In this document: positions 34,408 to 43,859 of the stretch, in pieces
Layout of the letters: the number at the start of each line of letters is the position of its first letter
Position numbering within the stretch: the stretch's first letter is position 1
Position numbers and translations under genes: made by a program
Assembly: GCF_003943815.1 (NCBI RefSeq)
Contig: NZ_RJNA01000004.1
Location: 1 to 62,823 of the forward strand
DNA from: Streptococcus cristatus
Lineage (GTDB): Bacteria; Bacillota; Bacilli; Lactobacillales; Streptococcaceae
Length of the DNA: 62,823 nt
Reading direction: 5' to 3'
The notes under the pieces: model-generated
The model's input: the letters and a program-made list of their open reading frames with translations, nothing else
What the model was told of the DNA's origin: nothing
Databases searched by the model: none

Positions 34408-34874
34408 AAAGTCGTCTTAAAGAACTCTTTTTCGGAGGGATTGGAGGGATTTTCATCGGTCTCTTCTTCTCCATGATTGTTTCTTATTTTTACAATCCAG
34501 CTTATCTACCGCTGCACCCTCGCTCTACTACCGGCCACTTCTTTTTGAGCCAGCATGTCCATGTTTCCCTCATCATGCTCTACTGCATGCTTATCTGGTT
34601 TATCATGGGAGCTATTTTCAGATGGAGCGGAAGCTTCTTCAAAAGAGACTGGAGCATTCTGCGCTCCATCATCAGCCACTATGGTGTGATGATTCTGACC
34701 TTTGCACTTTTGGCTAATCTAGCTGGATTTTTCCCAAGAGAAAAAATACTCAGCCTGACACTGACTGCCGTCGGGGAATTCACCCTCATTTATCTGATTA
34801 TTTCAGGCGTTATTTACTACCGCACCTACCGCAACATTCAAAAAATCAATAGCGGTTTGTCTAGCAAATCGTGA
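34404..34874 (+). CDS. DUF3021 family membrane protein
   Basis: A 156-aa protein with four membrane segments, near residues 12-30, 53-70, 90-112 and 117-138, typical of the DUF3021 family that partners LytTR regulators. It overlaps the LytTR gene by 4 bp (ATGA), so the two are translated together. It probably acts as an inhibitor or sensor for the LytTR protein; this is family knowledge, not shown here. Its transcript runs into repeat copy B. Confidence 0.85.
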   Translation: MKSRLKELFFGGIGGIFIGLFFSMIVSYFYNPAYLPLHPRSTTGHFFLSQHVHVSLIMLYCMLIWFIMGAIFRWSGSFFKRDWSILRSIISHYGVMILTFALLANLAGFFPREKILSLTLTAVGEFTLIYLIISGVIYYRTYRNIQKINSGLSSKS

Positions 34875-34881
34875 GAAATAA

Positions 34882-35057
34882 AAAGAGAGTGGAACAGAAA
34901 TCGGTAATTCGTTAGAATTCGATTTCGTCGTCCCACCTCCGCACAGTTGAGTAGGGCTGTAAAAGCTGATGAAATCAGCGTAGTAGAGCCCACTCAACCA
35001 CTGCGTCTTGCTCGACAATCCAAAGACAATTGAGAGGCTAGGACTTTTGTCCCAGCC
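34882..35057 (+). repeat. 176-bp structured intergenic repeat, copy B
   Basis: The inverted partner of copy A (18065-18240), five mismatches in 176 bp. It fills the gap between the convergent DUF3021 and mutS genes. On the plus strand GAGGCTAGGAC-TTTT-GTCCCAGCCTC is followed by TTTGTTTTT. On the minus strand the other end pairs GTGGGACGACGAAATCG with CGATTTCTGTTCCAC before CTCTCTTTTTATTT. So the cassette offers an outward terminator to each neighbour. Confidence 0.87.
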
Positions 35058-35066
35058 TCTTTGTTT

Positions 35067-37616
35067 TTACAACTTCTTCTTGAGCTCGGCCACTGCCGCC
35101 ATGACTTCTAGTGGAGTCATATTGTAGATGTCCAAGTCTCGTAGTTCAGTCAGGACTGAATTTTCCGTTCCTTCTGCGAAAAGAGACATCTGCTCCGCAA
35201 CTTGTGACTGCTTCGGTCTGGATGCAGCAGGAAGCTCTGAGCCTAGTCCTGTATCCTGACTCTCCAAATGACTCAAAATGCTATCCGCCCGCTCCAGTAA
35301 TTTCTCAGGAAGTCCGGCAATCTTCGCCACGTGAATCCCGTAGGACTTGTCAGCCGGACCCGGCTCAATCTTATGCAGGAAAGTCACCTGTCCGTCCCTT
35401 TCCAAGGTTGCCACATGGACATTTTCCAAATGCTCCAAGCTGTCCTCTAAGGCTGTCAGCTCATGATAGTGGGTGGCAAAGAGGGTCTTGGCTCCAGTAT
35501 AATGATGAATATGCTCAATAATAGCCTGAGCCAGCGCCATCCCATCGTAAGTCGCTGTCCCACGGCCCAGCTCATCAAAGAGGATGAGCGAACGCTCGCT
35601 GGCCTGTCGAATGGCCCGATTGGCCTCCATCATCTCCACCATAAAAGTGGACTGACCCGACACCAGATCATCCGCAGCACCGATACGAGTGAAAATCGCA
35701 TCGAATAGCGGCAGACTGGCAGACTGAGCAGGCACATAAGAGCCCATCTGTGCCATAATGACGATAATAGCCAGCTGGCGCATATAAGTTGATTTCCCGC
35801 TCATATTCGGCCCGGTAATCAGCTGGATGTCCGTTTCCTGGTCCAGCAGAATACTATTTGGAATATAGCTCTGGGCTCCCATGACCTTTTCCACAACAGG
35901 ATGGCGGCCTTTTTCAATCTGCAGACGGCGCTCCGCAGTAAAGACAGGGCGCACCAAATGCTGCTGCTCTGCCACCGTAGCAAAGCTCTGCAGGACATCT
36001 ACAGCTGCCAGGGTTTGTGCCAAGGACTGCAAGCGCTGGATGTATTTGCCAGCTTCCTCGCGAATCCGCATGAAAATCTCGTATTCCAGATTAGCAGATT
36101 TTTCACGCGCCTCCAGCATCTCTCCCTCAATCCGAGCCAGCTCCTCCGTTCCGAAACGCTCCGAATTTTTCAGGGTCGCCTTGCGGAAGAAATGACTAGG
36201 CACATGAGCCAGCTGAGAATTGGTCACGTGGAAATAGTAACCATCTTTTTTGTTGTAATCAATCTTCAGATTGCTGATGCCGCTGTTGGCACGTTCTTTG
36301 ACTTCCAGCTCTGCAATCCATCCGGTCCCCTCCCTCAGCACAAGCCGATACTGATCCAAGGTCTCATCAAAACCGGTCTGAATAATATTTCCCTCGGTGA
36401 TGATATGAGGTGCATCCGGCGAAATAGCCGAGCTAATCAAGCCCGCCAACTCTGGAATAGGATCCAAGCCCTCAATCAAACGAGCTAGATGCTGACTGCC
36501 GATTCCTTGCAGGATAGCCTTAATCTGAGGCACATTTCCCAATGTAGCTGCCAGCTGCAGTAAATCTTTAGGATTGGTCTTGCCAAAAGACACCCGACTA
36601 GCCAGCCGCTCGATATCGTAGACTCCCTTGAGGCTCTCCGTCAAATCACTCCGCTCAAAGAAATGTTCCAGAAAAACCTCGACGACATTCTGCCGCTGGA
36701 TAATTCGCGCTTCATCAATCAGCGGACGCTGAATCCAAGAGCGCAGCATACGGCCGCCCATGGCCGTCTTAGTCTCGTCCATCAGCCAATAAAGACTGCC
36801 GTGCTTCTTGCCCGAGCGAGCATTTTCTGTCAAATCCAAACTCGCCTTGGTGGCATAGTCCATTTGCAGAAAGTCCTTGATTTCATAATGCTGGGCCTTC
36901 TTCAAATGATTGAGCTCTCTCATCTGGGTCCGGTGCACATACTCCAGCAATTTCCCTGCTGCCTGACGCTCCATAGGAGACAGCTCCTCGCCCAGCAGCT
37001 GGACATCGTCCAAGGCCGTCTGTACACAGGATAGCAAGAGGTTCATCTGTCCAGCCAAGACTTGCTCCTCAGCTTCTGGCAAGGCATAGCCCAGCACCAC
37101 TTCCCTAGCTTTCAAATTGCGGATTTCCCCGCAGACCAAGGCAAAGTCCTCTAAACTAGTCACCTGAAACTCACCGGTCACCAAGTCCATATAAGCCAGA
37201 CCATAGAGCCCCTCTGAGTAATCCAAAGCCACCAGAAAGTTATTCGCAGAGTCCGGCTTAGTAGAGTCCACCACCGTCCCCGGCGTGATAACCTGAACAA
37301 CCTCCCGCTTAACAACCCCCTTGGCTTCCTTGGGATCTTCCATCTGCTCCGCAATTGCTACCTTATAGCCTGATTCGACCAAAACATCAATATACTGCTG
37401 AGCCGAATGATAGGGAACTCCGGCCATGGGAATTGGATTTTCAGCATTTTTATTGCGGCTTGTGAGAGAAATCTCTAAAATCTGGGCCGCATTGACCGCA
37501 TCATCATAAAACAACTCATAGAAATCCCCCATCCGAAAGAGCAAGAAAGCATCTGGATAGTCCTTTTTGATATCCAAATACTGCTGCATGCCTGGCGATA
37601 ACTTTTCTACTGCCAT
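35067..37616 (-). CDS. mutS: DNA mismatch repair protein MutS (HexA)
   Basis: An 849-aa mismatch-binding ATPase. The N-terminal mismatch-recognition motif is [12 protein letters not shown] near residue 30 (the conserved Phe-x-Glu). [15 protein letters not shown] near 600 is the P-loop, and [20 protein letters not shown] near 680 the Walker B and D-loop. The start is the ATG at 37616, four bases after AAGGATAG. It is followed by argR upstream and argS divergently, as in pneumococcus. Confidence 0.97.
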   Translation of the reverse strand: MAVEKLSPGMQQYLDIKKDYPDAFLLFRMGDFYELFYDDAVNAAQILEISLTSRNKNAENPIPMAGVPYHSAQQYIDVLVESGYKVAIAEQMEDPKEAKGVVKREVVQVITPGTVVDSTKPDSANNFLVALDYSEGLYGLAYMDLVTGEFQVTSLEDFALVCGEIRNLKAREVVLGYALPEAEEQVLAGQMNLLLSCVQTALDDVQLLGEELSPMERQAAGKLLEYVHRTQMRELNHLKKAQHYEIKDFLQMDYATKASLDLTENARSGKKHGSLYWLMDETKTAMGGRMLRSWIQRPLIDEARIIQRQNVVEVFLEHFFERSDLTESLKGVYDIERLASRVSFGKTNPKDLLQLAATLGNVPQIKAILQGIGSQHLARLIEGLDPIPELAGLISSAISPDAPHIITEGNIIQTGFDETLDQYRLVLREGTGWIAELEVKERANSGISNLKIDYNKKDGYYFHVTNSQLAHVPSHFFRKATLKNSERFGTEELARIEGEMLEAREKSANLEYEIFMRIREEAGKYIQRLQSLAQTLAAVDVLQSFATVAEQQHLVRPVFTAERRLQIEKGRHPVVEKVMGAQSYIPNSILLDQETDIQLITGPNMSGKSTYMRQLAIIVIMAQMGSYVPAQSASLPLFDAIFTRIGAADDLVSGQSTFMVEMMEANRAIRQASERSLILFDELGRGTATYDGMALAQAIIEHIHHYTGAKTLFATHYHELTALEDSLEHLENVHVATLERDGQVTFLHKIEPGPADKSYGIHVAKIAGLPEKLLERADSILSHLESQDTGLGSELPAASRPKQSQVAEQMSLFAEGTENSVLTELRDLDIYNMTPLEVMAAVAELKKKL

Positions 37617-37688
37617 CTCTATCCTTTCTAAAAACAAACGAGGTCAGGACTTGCGTCTCAAACCTCTCCGTCAATTCTAAGCTTTTGG

Positions 37689-38129
37689 CTATTCCATACC
37701 TTCTTTGACACTCGTCTCGATTTCTCTAGCCGCTTCCTGATCCCGGCAAATCACGAGCAAGGTATTGGCCCCTGCAACGGTTCCTAAAATCCGACTATCC
37801 AATGAACCATCTACCACATTTGCCAAGACCGTCGCTTCGCCCAGTCCTGTACGGAAAACCAGCGTGAACTCCGCTCTAGAAACAGCCTGAACATGACTGG
37901 CCAGAAATCCAGCCAGATCCAATTCCTCTGCTTCATGAGCCAGCACATAGTAGACTTGCCCGTCTTTCTTCAGCTTGGTCAAGCCAATCTCTCTTAAATC
38001 CCGCGAGAGGGTTGTTTGGGTCACAAATATCCCCTCGTCTTCCAGTCTTTTTTGAATATCCTTTTGTGTTCCTAACTTTTCTTCCTTGATCATCCATTTA
38101 ATAAGCTGATGACGCTCACTCTTTCTCAT
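37689..38129 (-). CDS. argR: Arginine repressor family regulator
   Basis: A 146-aa ArgR. The N-terminal winged helix has TQKDIQKRLEDEGIFVTQTT and LSRDLREIGLTKL; the C-terminal oligomerisation and arginine-binding domain has GTVAGANTLLVICRD. The start is set at the ATG at 38129 after GAGGTCGAG; an ATG four codons earlier is possible. It lies divergent to argS. Several ArgR paralogues exist in streptococci, so the exact target set is not known. Confidence 0.9.
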   Translation of the reverse strand: MRKSERHQLIKWMIKEEKLGTQKDIQKRLEDEGIFVTQTTLSRDLREIGLTKLKKDGQVYYVLAHEAEELDLAGFLASHVQAVSRAEFTLVFRTGLGEATVLANVVDGSLDSRILGTVAGANTLLVICRDQEAAREIETSVKEGME

Positions 38130-38143
38130 ACTCGACCTCATTG

Positions 38144-38192
38144 ACTGAATATTTATACTCTCAATTATATCAAAAAATCTATCTTATACCAA
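38144..38192 (-). promoter_or_regulatory. argR promoter with a possible ARG box
   Basis: TTGGTA (38192-38187), 17-bp spacer, TATAAT (38169-38164) on the minus strand. Just downstream, 38145-38162 contains a half-conserved ARG-box-like sequence (CTGAATATTTATACTCTC), suggesting self-repression. The promoter is well supported, the operator less so. Confidence 0.55.
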
Positions 38193-38197
38193 AAAAA

Positions 38198-38227
38198 TTG
38201 AAGATTCCTCATAAAATATGATAGAAT
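38198..38227 (+). promoter_or_regulatory. argS promoter
   Basis: TTGAAG (38198-38203), 18-bp spacer, TAGAAT (38222-38227), 27 bp before the argS ATG, back to back with the argR promoter. No T-box leader is present. Confidence 0.6.
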
Positions 38228-38254
38228 AGTAACAAAAGACCCAAAGGAGCAAAT

Positions 38255-39943
38255 ATGGATAATAAACAATTAATCGCTAGCGAGTTGGCCAAAGTTATTG
38301 ACAGCTTGGACCAAAGCGCTATCTCTAACCTACTAGAGCAACCGAAAAGTTCCGATCTTGGAGACATTGCCTTCCCAGCTTTCTCACTTGCAAAAGTAGA
38401 ACGCAAGGCTCCTCAAGCTATCGCTGCGGATATTGCTGAAAAGATCGACCCAAGTCATTTTGAAAAAGTTGTCGCAACTGGACCTTATGTCAACTTCTTC
38501 CTCAACAAAGCTAAAATCTCTGATCAAGTTATCAAAGAAGTCATCAAGGAAGGCGCTGACTATGGTCAACAGAACGAAGGTCAGGGCGAAAATATTACCA
38601 TCGACCTTTCCAGTCCCAACATTGCGAAACCTTTCTCTGTCGGTCACTTGCGCTCAACTGTTATCGGAGATGCCTTATCCAATATCTTCCGCAAGATGGG
38701 CTACAATACCATCAAGATAAATCACTTAGGTGACTGGGGCAAGCAATTCGGTCTCCTCATGGTTGCCTACAAGAAGTGGGGCAACAAGGAAGCCGTTGAA
38801 GCCAACCCAATCGATGAACTCTTGCAACTTTACGTCCGCATCAATGCTGAAATCGAAAACGATCCAGCCTTGGACGACGAAGGCCGCCTCTGGTTCAAGA
38901 AATTGGAAGATGGCGATCCAGAAGCAACAGAACTCTGGCAATGGTTCCGTGACGAAAGTCTTGTTGAATTTAACCGCATCTATGAATTGCTCGGCGTTGA
39001 ATTCGATAGCTTAAACGGAGAAGCCTTCTACAATGACAAGATGGACGAGGCCGTGAAAATTCTGGAAGACAAGAGTCTCCTGAAAGAATCAAAAGGTGCT
39101 AGCATTGTGGACTTGGATGATGTCAACCTTCCACCAGCTATGATTAAAAAATCAGACGGTGCTACGCTTTACATTACCCGTGATATTGCCACTGCTATGT
39201 ACCGTGCACGCACTTACAACTTCGTCAAGAATGTTTATGTCGTTGGTCAAGAACAATCAAACCACTTCCGTCAGCTCAAAGCTGTCCTTAAGAAGATGGG
39301 ATTTGACTGGAGCGATGATATGATCCACGTGGACTTTGGTCTGGTTACGAAGAATCGCCAAAAACTTTCAACACGTAAAGGAAACATCATCCTTCTGGAA
39401 CCAACTCTGCAAGAAGCGATCAGCCGGGCAAAAGCTCAAATTGAAGAGAAAAATCCAAATCTGGAAAACAAAGAAGCTGTTGCCCATGCAGTTGGTGTTG
39501 GTGCCGTTAAATTCTACGACCTTAAAACTGACCGTCGCAATGGTTACGACTTTGATTTGGAAGCAATGGTTTCCTTTGAGGGTGAAACTGGACCGTATGT
39601 ACAATATGCCTATGCACGTATCCAGTCTATCCTGCGCAAAGCAGACTTCAAGCCAAGTCTTGATGCCAACTACAACCTCAACGATGCTGAAAGCTGGGAA
39701 ATTATCAAACTGATCCAAGACTTCGCTCGCGTAGTTAAACGTGCATCTGATAACTTTGAGCCATCTCTGATTGCCAAATACGCGATCAGCCTAGCTCAAG
39801 CCTTCAATAAATACTATGCTCACACTCGCATCTTGGATGAAACTCCGAAACGTGACAGCCGTCTAGCTCTCAGCTACACCACTGCTGTTGTACTGAAGGA
39901 AGCTCTCCGCATGCTTGGTGTAGAAGCACCAGAAAAAATGTAA
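38255..39943 (+). CDS. argS: Arginyl-tRNA synthetase
   Basis: A 562-aa class I synthetase that charges tRNA-Arg. The HIGH-like motif is in [16 protein letters not shown] near residue 120, the KMSK-like motif in [12 protein letters not shown] near 370, and a C-terminal DALR anticodon-binding domain lies beyond residue 440 ([15 protein letters not shown]). AAAGGAG precedes the ATG. A terminator follows directly. Confidence 0.97.
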   Translation: MDNKQLIASELAKVIDSLDQSAISNLLEQPKSSDLGDIAFPAFSLAKVERKAPQAIAADIAEKIDPSHFEKVVATGPYVNFFLNKAKISDQVIKEVIKEGADYGQQNEGQGENITIDLSSPNIAKPFSVGHLRSTVIGDALSNIFRKMGYNTIKINHLGDWGKQFGLLMVAYKKWGNKEAVEANPIDELLQLYVRINAEIENDPALDDEGRLWFKKLEDGDPEATELWQWFRDESLVEFNRIYELLGVEFDSLNGEAFYNDKMDEAVKILEDKSLLKESKGASIVDLDDVNLPPAMIKKSDGATLYITRDIATAMYRARTYNFVKNVYVVGQEQSNHFRQLKAVLKKMGFDWSDDMIHVDFGLVTKNRQKLSTRKGNIILLEPTLQEAISRAKAQIEEKNPNLENKEAVAHAVGVGAVKFYDLKTDRRNGYDFDLEAMVSFEGETGPYVQYAYARIQSILRKADFKPSLDANYNLNDAESWEIIKLIQDFARVVKRASDNFEPSLIAKYAISLAQAFNKYYAHTRILDETPKRDSRLALSYTTAVVLKEALRMLGVEAPEKM

Positions 39944-39951
39944 CCCTACAC

Positions 39952-39979
39952 AAACCTTCCAGTTTTGGGAGGTTTTCTT
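39952..39979 (+). terminator. argS terminator
   Basis: AAACCTTCC pairs with GGGAGGTTT around AGTTTT, followed by TCTTA. It lies 9 bp beyond the argS stop codon. Confidence 0.75.
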
Positions 39980-39994
39980 AGGAAGAGATATTTT

Positions 39995-40261
39995 ATGAAT
40001 GAAACTGCTTATATTTTAGTTGCCCTTAGCTTGGTCATTCTCTTTTTGTACAACAAAAGAGAAAAGGTAAAGTTGCAGATTTTGCTGCAGCAGGAACTCC
40101 TAAAAAGTGATCATTTTAGACAAGAACTCCAAGAAAAAATGGCCACTAGCGAAAACCAAAATGACCTTATCGCTTACATTAACAAAAACTACCGTTTAGG
40201 AATTTTATATTCAAAAGAGCTGGTCGAAACTATCGCCGGCGAGCATGCAAGTCAAGAATAG
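39995..40261 (+). CDS. Small membrane-anchored protein of unknown function
   Basis: An 88-aa protein with one N-terminal membrane segment (residues 3-20, AYILVALSLVILFLYN) and a charged, probably helical cytoplasmic tail. The start is the ATG at 39995, since AGGAAGAG lies six bases upstream; a longer frame would begin inside the argS terminator. No family could be named. It ends at a shared terminator with the convergent nrdI gene. Confidence 0.65.
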   Translation: MNETAYILVALSLVILFLYNKREKVKLQILLQQELLKSDHFRQELQEKMATSENQNDLIAYINKNYRLGILYSKELVETIAGEHASQE

Positions 40262-40266
40262 AAACA

Positions 40267-40304
40267 AAAGCCGTTCGATCAAAAATGTTGATCGAACGGC
40301 TTCT
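40267..40304. terminator. Bidirectional terminator between the 88-aa gene and nrdI
   Basis: A perfect 12-bp stem, GCCGTTCGATCA with TGATCGAACGGC, around a short AT-rich loop, between the two convergent stop codons. Confidence 0.9.
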
Positions 40305-40307
40305 TAC

Positions 40308-40769
40308 TTATGCTTTTATTTCGTACAATTCCTCGATAATGCCAGCTATTTTTTTAATATCGCCTAACATACCACGCATTTCAAAATCAGCTAAAACGGG
40401 GAAACCAAAACGTTGGCTGTATTGCTTAGCAGTCAGACAGTACTGGTTGTTAAAGTTACGGTTGCCACTTCCGATAACTCCAAAACACTTGCTAGCATTC
40501 TGTCCATAAGCTATAAAATCGGCCACATCTGTCGTAAGAATCTCGACATCGCCATTATCTACACCATTGCCACCTTCCAGATAGGTCGGTAGAAAGGTAA
40601 TGAAAGGGTTGGTCATTTCAAAGAAAGGCCGCCCCTCTTTCACTAAGTCTTTGATATGGATTTTCTCAATCTCTAGACTCGGATGCTGCTCTAACAAATA
40701 GTCGCTCAAACGACGGACAAAACTCTCTGTATTGCCACTCAAGCTGATATAAACTAAGGAAACTTTCAT
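40308..40769 (-). CDS. nrdI: Flavodoxin-like ribonucleotide reductase maturation protein NrdI
   Basis: A 153-aa flavoprotein that supplies oxidant for assembling the dimanganese-tyrosyl radical cofactor of class Ib ribonucleotide reductase (NrdF). The FMN phosphate loop is SLSGNTESF near residue 10, with LPTYLEGG near 60 and VIGSGNRNFNNQYCL near 95 as FMN-contact loops. The start is the ATG at 40769, nine bases after GGAG. It is separate from any nrdHEF genes, as reported for S. sanguinis. A long hairpin with a T-run lies in its leader. Confidence 0.93.
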   Translation of the reverse strand: MKVSLVYISLSGNTESFVRRLSDYLLEQHPSLEIEKIHIKDLVKEGRPFFEMTNPFITFLPTYLEGGNGVDNGDVEILTTDVADFIAYGQNASKCFGVIGSGNRNFNNQYCLTAKQYSQRFGFPVLADFEMRGMLGDIKKIAGIIEELYEIKA

Positions 40770-40791
40770 GTTTATTTGCTCCATTCCCAAA

Positions 40792-40839
40792 AAATAACAT
40801 TTATCCGCTCATCTAGCTTATCAGCAGTAAATGTTATTT
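40792..40839 (-). terminator. Long inverted repeat with T-run in the nrdI leader
   Basis: Perfect 12-bp arms AAATAACATTTA (40792-40803) and TAAATGTTATTT (40828-40839), 24 nt apart. On the minus strand T residues follow the stem and the nrdI ATG comes about 20 nt later. It may end the upstream membrane-protein transcript or act as an attenuator. Confidence 0.6.
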
Positions 40840-40847
40840 GTCAAATC

Positions 40848-41366
40848 TTATTCTTCTTCAGCTACTTCTACACTCTCAGCTTCCTTTTGCTGCTTTATCA
40901 GCTTAAAGATAACGATGGAAAGGAAGATAAGACTAACAACAACAGAGAAGCCAATAGTAAAGTTCAACCCCAGCATCTGAGATGAGAGTAAGGATGGATC
41001 TGAAAAAGAAGACGTTGCAATCCCTTTTGCTACCACATAACCGTACGCTGTTCCAATCAAGCCAATAAGAACGTTCGTGATGTAAATAAGATTTGCTTTG
41101 AAAATATCTTTCTTAAAAACAAAGAACCAAGCTGCAATCAAAAGAAGCAAGCCAACATAAAAGAAAATATTATTTATTAGCGAACCTGACAGTTCTGCGC
41201 TCTTGCTAAAGTAAGCTGCATACTGAGATTTTGCTGGCTCATTGATCCCCTTTAGTAAGGTTTCCACGGCATCATTTGAAGAGGAGAACTTCGAAAGAAG
41301 TTCCCACAAAGTACCTACTGTTTCTAACCCCAGTAAGACATAGAGATAAATTGGTTTCTTTTTCAT
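40848..41366 (-). CDS. Four-helix membrane protein of unknown function
   Basis: A 172-aa protein with four membrane segments, near residues 5-22, 65-85, 95-115 and 128-150. A loop of about 40 residues follows the first, and an acidic tail (EAESVEVAEEE) ends the protein. The start is the ATG at 41366, preceded by AGGAGG; a longer in-frame start lacks one. No family could be named with confidence. It stands between malP and nrdI without an obvious partner. Confidence 0.7.
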   Translation of the reverse strand: MKKKPIYLYVLLGLETVGTLWELLSKFSSSNDAVETLLKGINEPAKSQYAAYFSKSAELSGSLINNIFFYVGLLLLIAAWFFVFKKDIFKANLIYITNVLIGLIGTAYGYVVAKGIATSSFSDPSLLSSQMLGLNFTIGFSVVVSLIFLSIVIFKLIKQQKEAESVEVAEEE

Positions 41367-41511
41367 AACAACCTCCTGTAAAGAAATACTTTTTCTTATT
41401 ATACACCCAAAAGAAAAGACTGACAAGAGACAAGATCTGATACGATTTTAAAAGCTCTATCTACTAGAAAAGCTTATCCTCCAAGGCTACTCACTCTAGT
41501 CTTCTAACAAG

Positions 41512-41546
41512 AGAAAAGCCAAGACAGGACTGTCTAGGCTTTTTCA
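41512..41546 (-). terminator. malP terminator
   Basis: AAAAGCC pairs with GGCTTTT with an inner AGACAG/CTGTCT stem; on the minus strand T residues follow. It lies about 13 bp beyond the malP stop codon. Confidence 0.8.
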
Positions 41547-41558
41547 CTTATTTAACAA

Positions 41559-43820
41559 TTAGTTCTCCAAATGCCATACTTCATCATTGTATTGTTGGAT
41601 TGTACGGTCTGCTGAGAAGAAGCCAGCTTTCGCAATGTTAACGATCACTTTATCCAACCATGCATCGCGATCTTCGTAGTCCGCAAGCATTTGCTCTTTC
41701 ACCTTGATGTAGTCTTCCAAGTCAAGAAGCGTCATGAACCAGTCTTTGTTGATCAATTCATTGTAAAGACGTTCCAAGCGTTCTTTCTTACCTACTGCAA
41801 GAACAGCATCGCTGATGATAAAGTCAACCAACGGTTTGATAGCTGGACGAGCGTAAAATTCGCTTGATTTGTAGGCTGCTTTTGCGTAAAGGTCGATAAC
41901 TGTTTCTGAATCTTCACCAAAGATGTAGATGTTGTCTTTGCCAACCAACTCAGCAATTTCCACGTTAGCACCGTCCATGGTACCAAGTGTCAAAGCACCG
42001 TTAAGCATGAATTTCATGTTACCAGTACCTGAAGCTTCTTTAGAAGCAAGTGAAATTTGCTCAGAAATATCACCAGCTGCAATCAAGAAGCTTGATGCTG
42101 TAACGTTATAGTTCTCAACCATAACCACTTGCAAGTGTGGTGCCACTGCTGGGTCATTCGCGATGATTTCTGACAAGCAAAGGATCAAGTGAATGATGTC
42201 TTGGGCAATTGTATAAGCAGGAGCTGCCTTACCACCAAAGAAGACAGTGATTGGACGAGCAGGGATGTTACCAGCCTTGATGTCCAAGTATTTGTGGATC
42301 ACATACAAAGCGTTCATTTGTTGGCGCTTGTACTCGTGCAGACGCTTGATTTGGATATCAAAGATAGAATCTGGATTGATTTCTACACCTTGAGCTTCCT
42401 TCAAGTGACGAGCCAATTTACGCTTGTTGTGAGACTTAATGCCTTCCAGCTTTTCTTTCACTTCTTGCTTGCCAGCGAAGTCAAGTAGACCTTCCAACTT
42501 AGCAGCATCATGGTGCCAATCGCGACCAAGAAGTTCATCTAAGTAGCTAGACAAACGTGGGTTAGCGTGCATGAGCCAACGACGGAATGTGATACCGTTT
42601 GTCTTGTTGTTGAATTTCTCTGGATAAATATCGTAGAAAGCTTTCAACTCAGAGTTCTTCAAGATTTCAGTGTGGAGTGCTGCAACCCCGTTAACGCTGT
42701 ATCCATAGTGGATATCCATGTGTGCCATGTGAACACGACCGCTCTCGTCAATGATTTGAACAGCTGGATCTTTGTATTCTGCTTTGACACGACGGTCCAA
42801 TTCTTCGATGATTGGTACCAAGTGAGGAACCACTTCTTGCAAGAATTCAAGAGGCCATTTTTCAAGGGCTTCAGCAAGGATGGTGTGGTTTGTGTAGGCA
42901 GTCATGCTACGAACGATTGAGATTGCTTCATCAAGCTCGATACCACGCGCAGTCAAAAGACGGATCAACTCAGGAATAACCAGTGATGGGTGAGTGTCGT
43001 TGATTTGTACAACTGCATAGTCTGCAAGGTCATGCAAATTGCTTCCTTTTTCGATCGCTTCGTCGATGATCAATTGTGCACCGTTTGAAACCATGAAGTA
43101 TTGTTGGAAGATACGGAGCAATTCACCTTGCTTGTCGCTATCATCTGGATAAAGGAAAAGAGTCAAGTTGTGAGCGATATCTGTCTTGTCAAATTCGATT
43201 CCCTCTTTGATGATGGAAGAATCAACTGAATCTAAGTCAAACAAACGCAAACGGTTTTTAGTAGCTGTCTTGTAACCAGGCACATCAATATCGTAAAGAG
43301 TTGATGTCAAGGTAAAGTGTGCAAATGGCACTTGGTAGCTACGACTTGAGCGAACCAACCAGTTTTGCTCAGTCAACCAGAAATTTGGAATAGTTGTTTG
43401 TTCATTGTTTTTAAGGACTTGTTGGAAAAGACCAAAGTGGTAGTTTAGTCCAACACCGTCACCATTGAGACCCAAGGTTGCGATAGAGTCCAAGAAGCAG
43501 GCTGCCAAACGGCCCAAACCACCATTACCAAGAGATGGTTCCAATTCTACTTCTTCAACTTCGATCAAGTCTTTACCAGCAGCGGCAAGTTCTTTTTTTA
43601 CATCGTCGTAAAGACCAAGGTTAATCAAGTTGTTTGACAAGAGTTTACCAATCAGAAACTCAGCAGAGATGTAGTAGAGTTTCTTTTTACCAGTATTAAC
43701 TGGCTTTTGAGCGCTCGCTAATTTTGTGTAGTTCAAGAGAGCCAAATAAAGCTCTTCATTGCTACAATCAGCAATTTGCTTTTGATAAGTTTTTTGGATA
43801 TATGTTTGTAAGTTTGACAT
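41559..43820 (-). CDS. malP: Maltodextrin / glycogen phosphorylase
   Basis: A 753-aa GT35 enzyme that releases glucose-1-phosphate from alpha-1,4-glucans with pyridoxal phosphate. [19 protein letters not shown] near residue 95 and [17 protein letters not shown] near 600 (the PLP lysine lies in GNMKF) are the signature segments. AGGAG precedes the ATG. It lies 39 bp downstream of malQ and is cotranscribed from the MalR-controlled promoter. Placement in the mal locus favours maltodextrins over stored glycogen. Confidence 0.95.
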   Translation of the reverse strand: MSNLQTYIQKTYQKQIADCSNEELYLALLNYTKLASAQKPVNTGKKKLYYISAEFLIGKLLSNNLINLGLYDDVKKELAAAGKDLIEVEEVELEPSLGNGGLGRLAACFLDSIATLGLNGDGVGLNYHFGLFQQVLKNNEQTTIPNFWLTEQNWLVRSSRSYQVPFAHFTLTSTLYDIDVPGYKTATKNRLRLFDLDSVDSSIIKEGIEFDKTDIAHNLTLFLYPDDSDKQGELLRIFQQYFMVSNGAQLIIDEAIEKGSNLHDLADYAVVQINDTHPSLVIPELIRLLTARGIELDEAISIVRSMTAYTNHTILAEALEKWPLEFLQEVVPHLVPIIEELDRRVKAEYKDPAVQIIDESGRVHMAHMDIHYGYSVNGVAALHTEILKNSELKAFYDIYPEKFNNKTNGITFRRWLMHANPRLSSYLDELLGRDWHHDAAKLEGLLDFAGKQEVKEKLEGIKSHNKRKLARHLKEAQGVEINPDSIFDIQIKRLHEYKRQQMNALYVIHKYLDIKAGNIPARPITVFFGGKAAPAYTIAQDIIHLILCLSEIIANDPAVAPHLQVVMVENYNVTASSFLIAAGDISEQISLASKEASGTGNMKFMLNGALTLGTMDGANVEIAELVGKDNIYIFGEDSETVIDLYAKAAYKSSEFYARPAIKPLVDFIISDAVLAVGKKERLERLYNELINKDWFMTLLDLEDYIKVKEQMLADYEDRDAWLDKVIVNIAKAGFFSADRTIQQYNDEVWHLEN

Positions 43821-43859
43821 GATTTCTCCTAGTATTAGAAAGTATTGAAATTTATTGTC

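Noticed and set aside
37241..37248. TGCGAATA (minus) inside mutS
   Set aside because: Internal to coding sequence, no following gene start.
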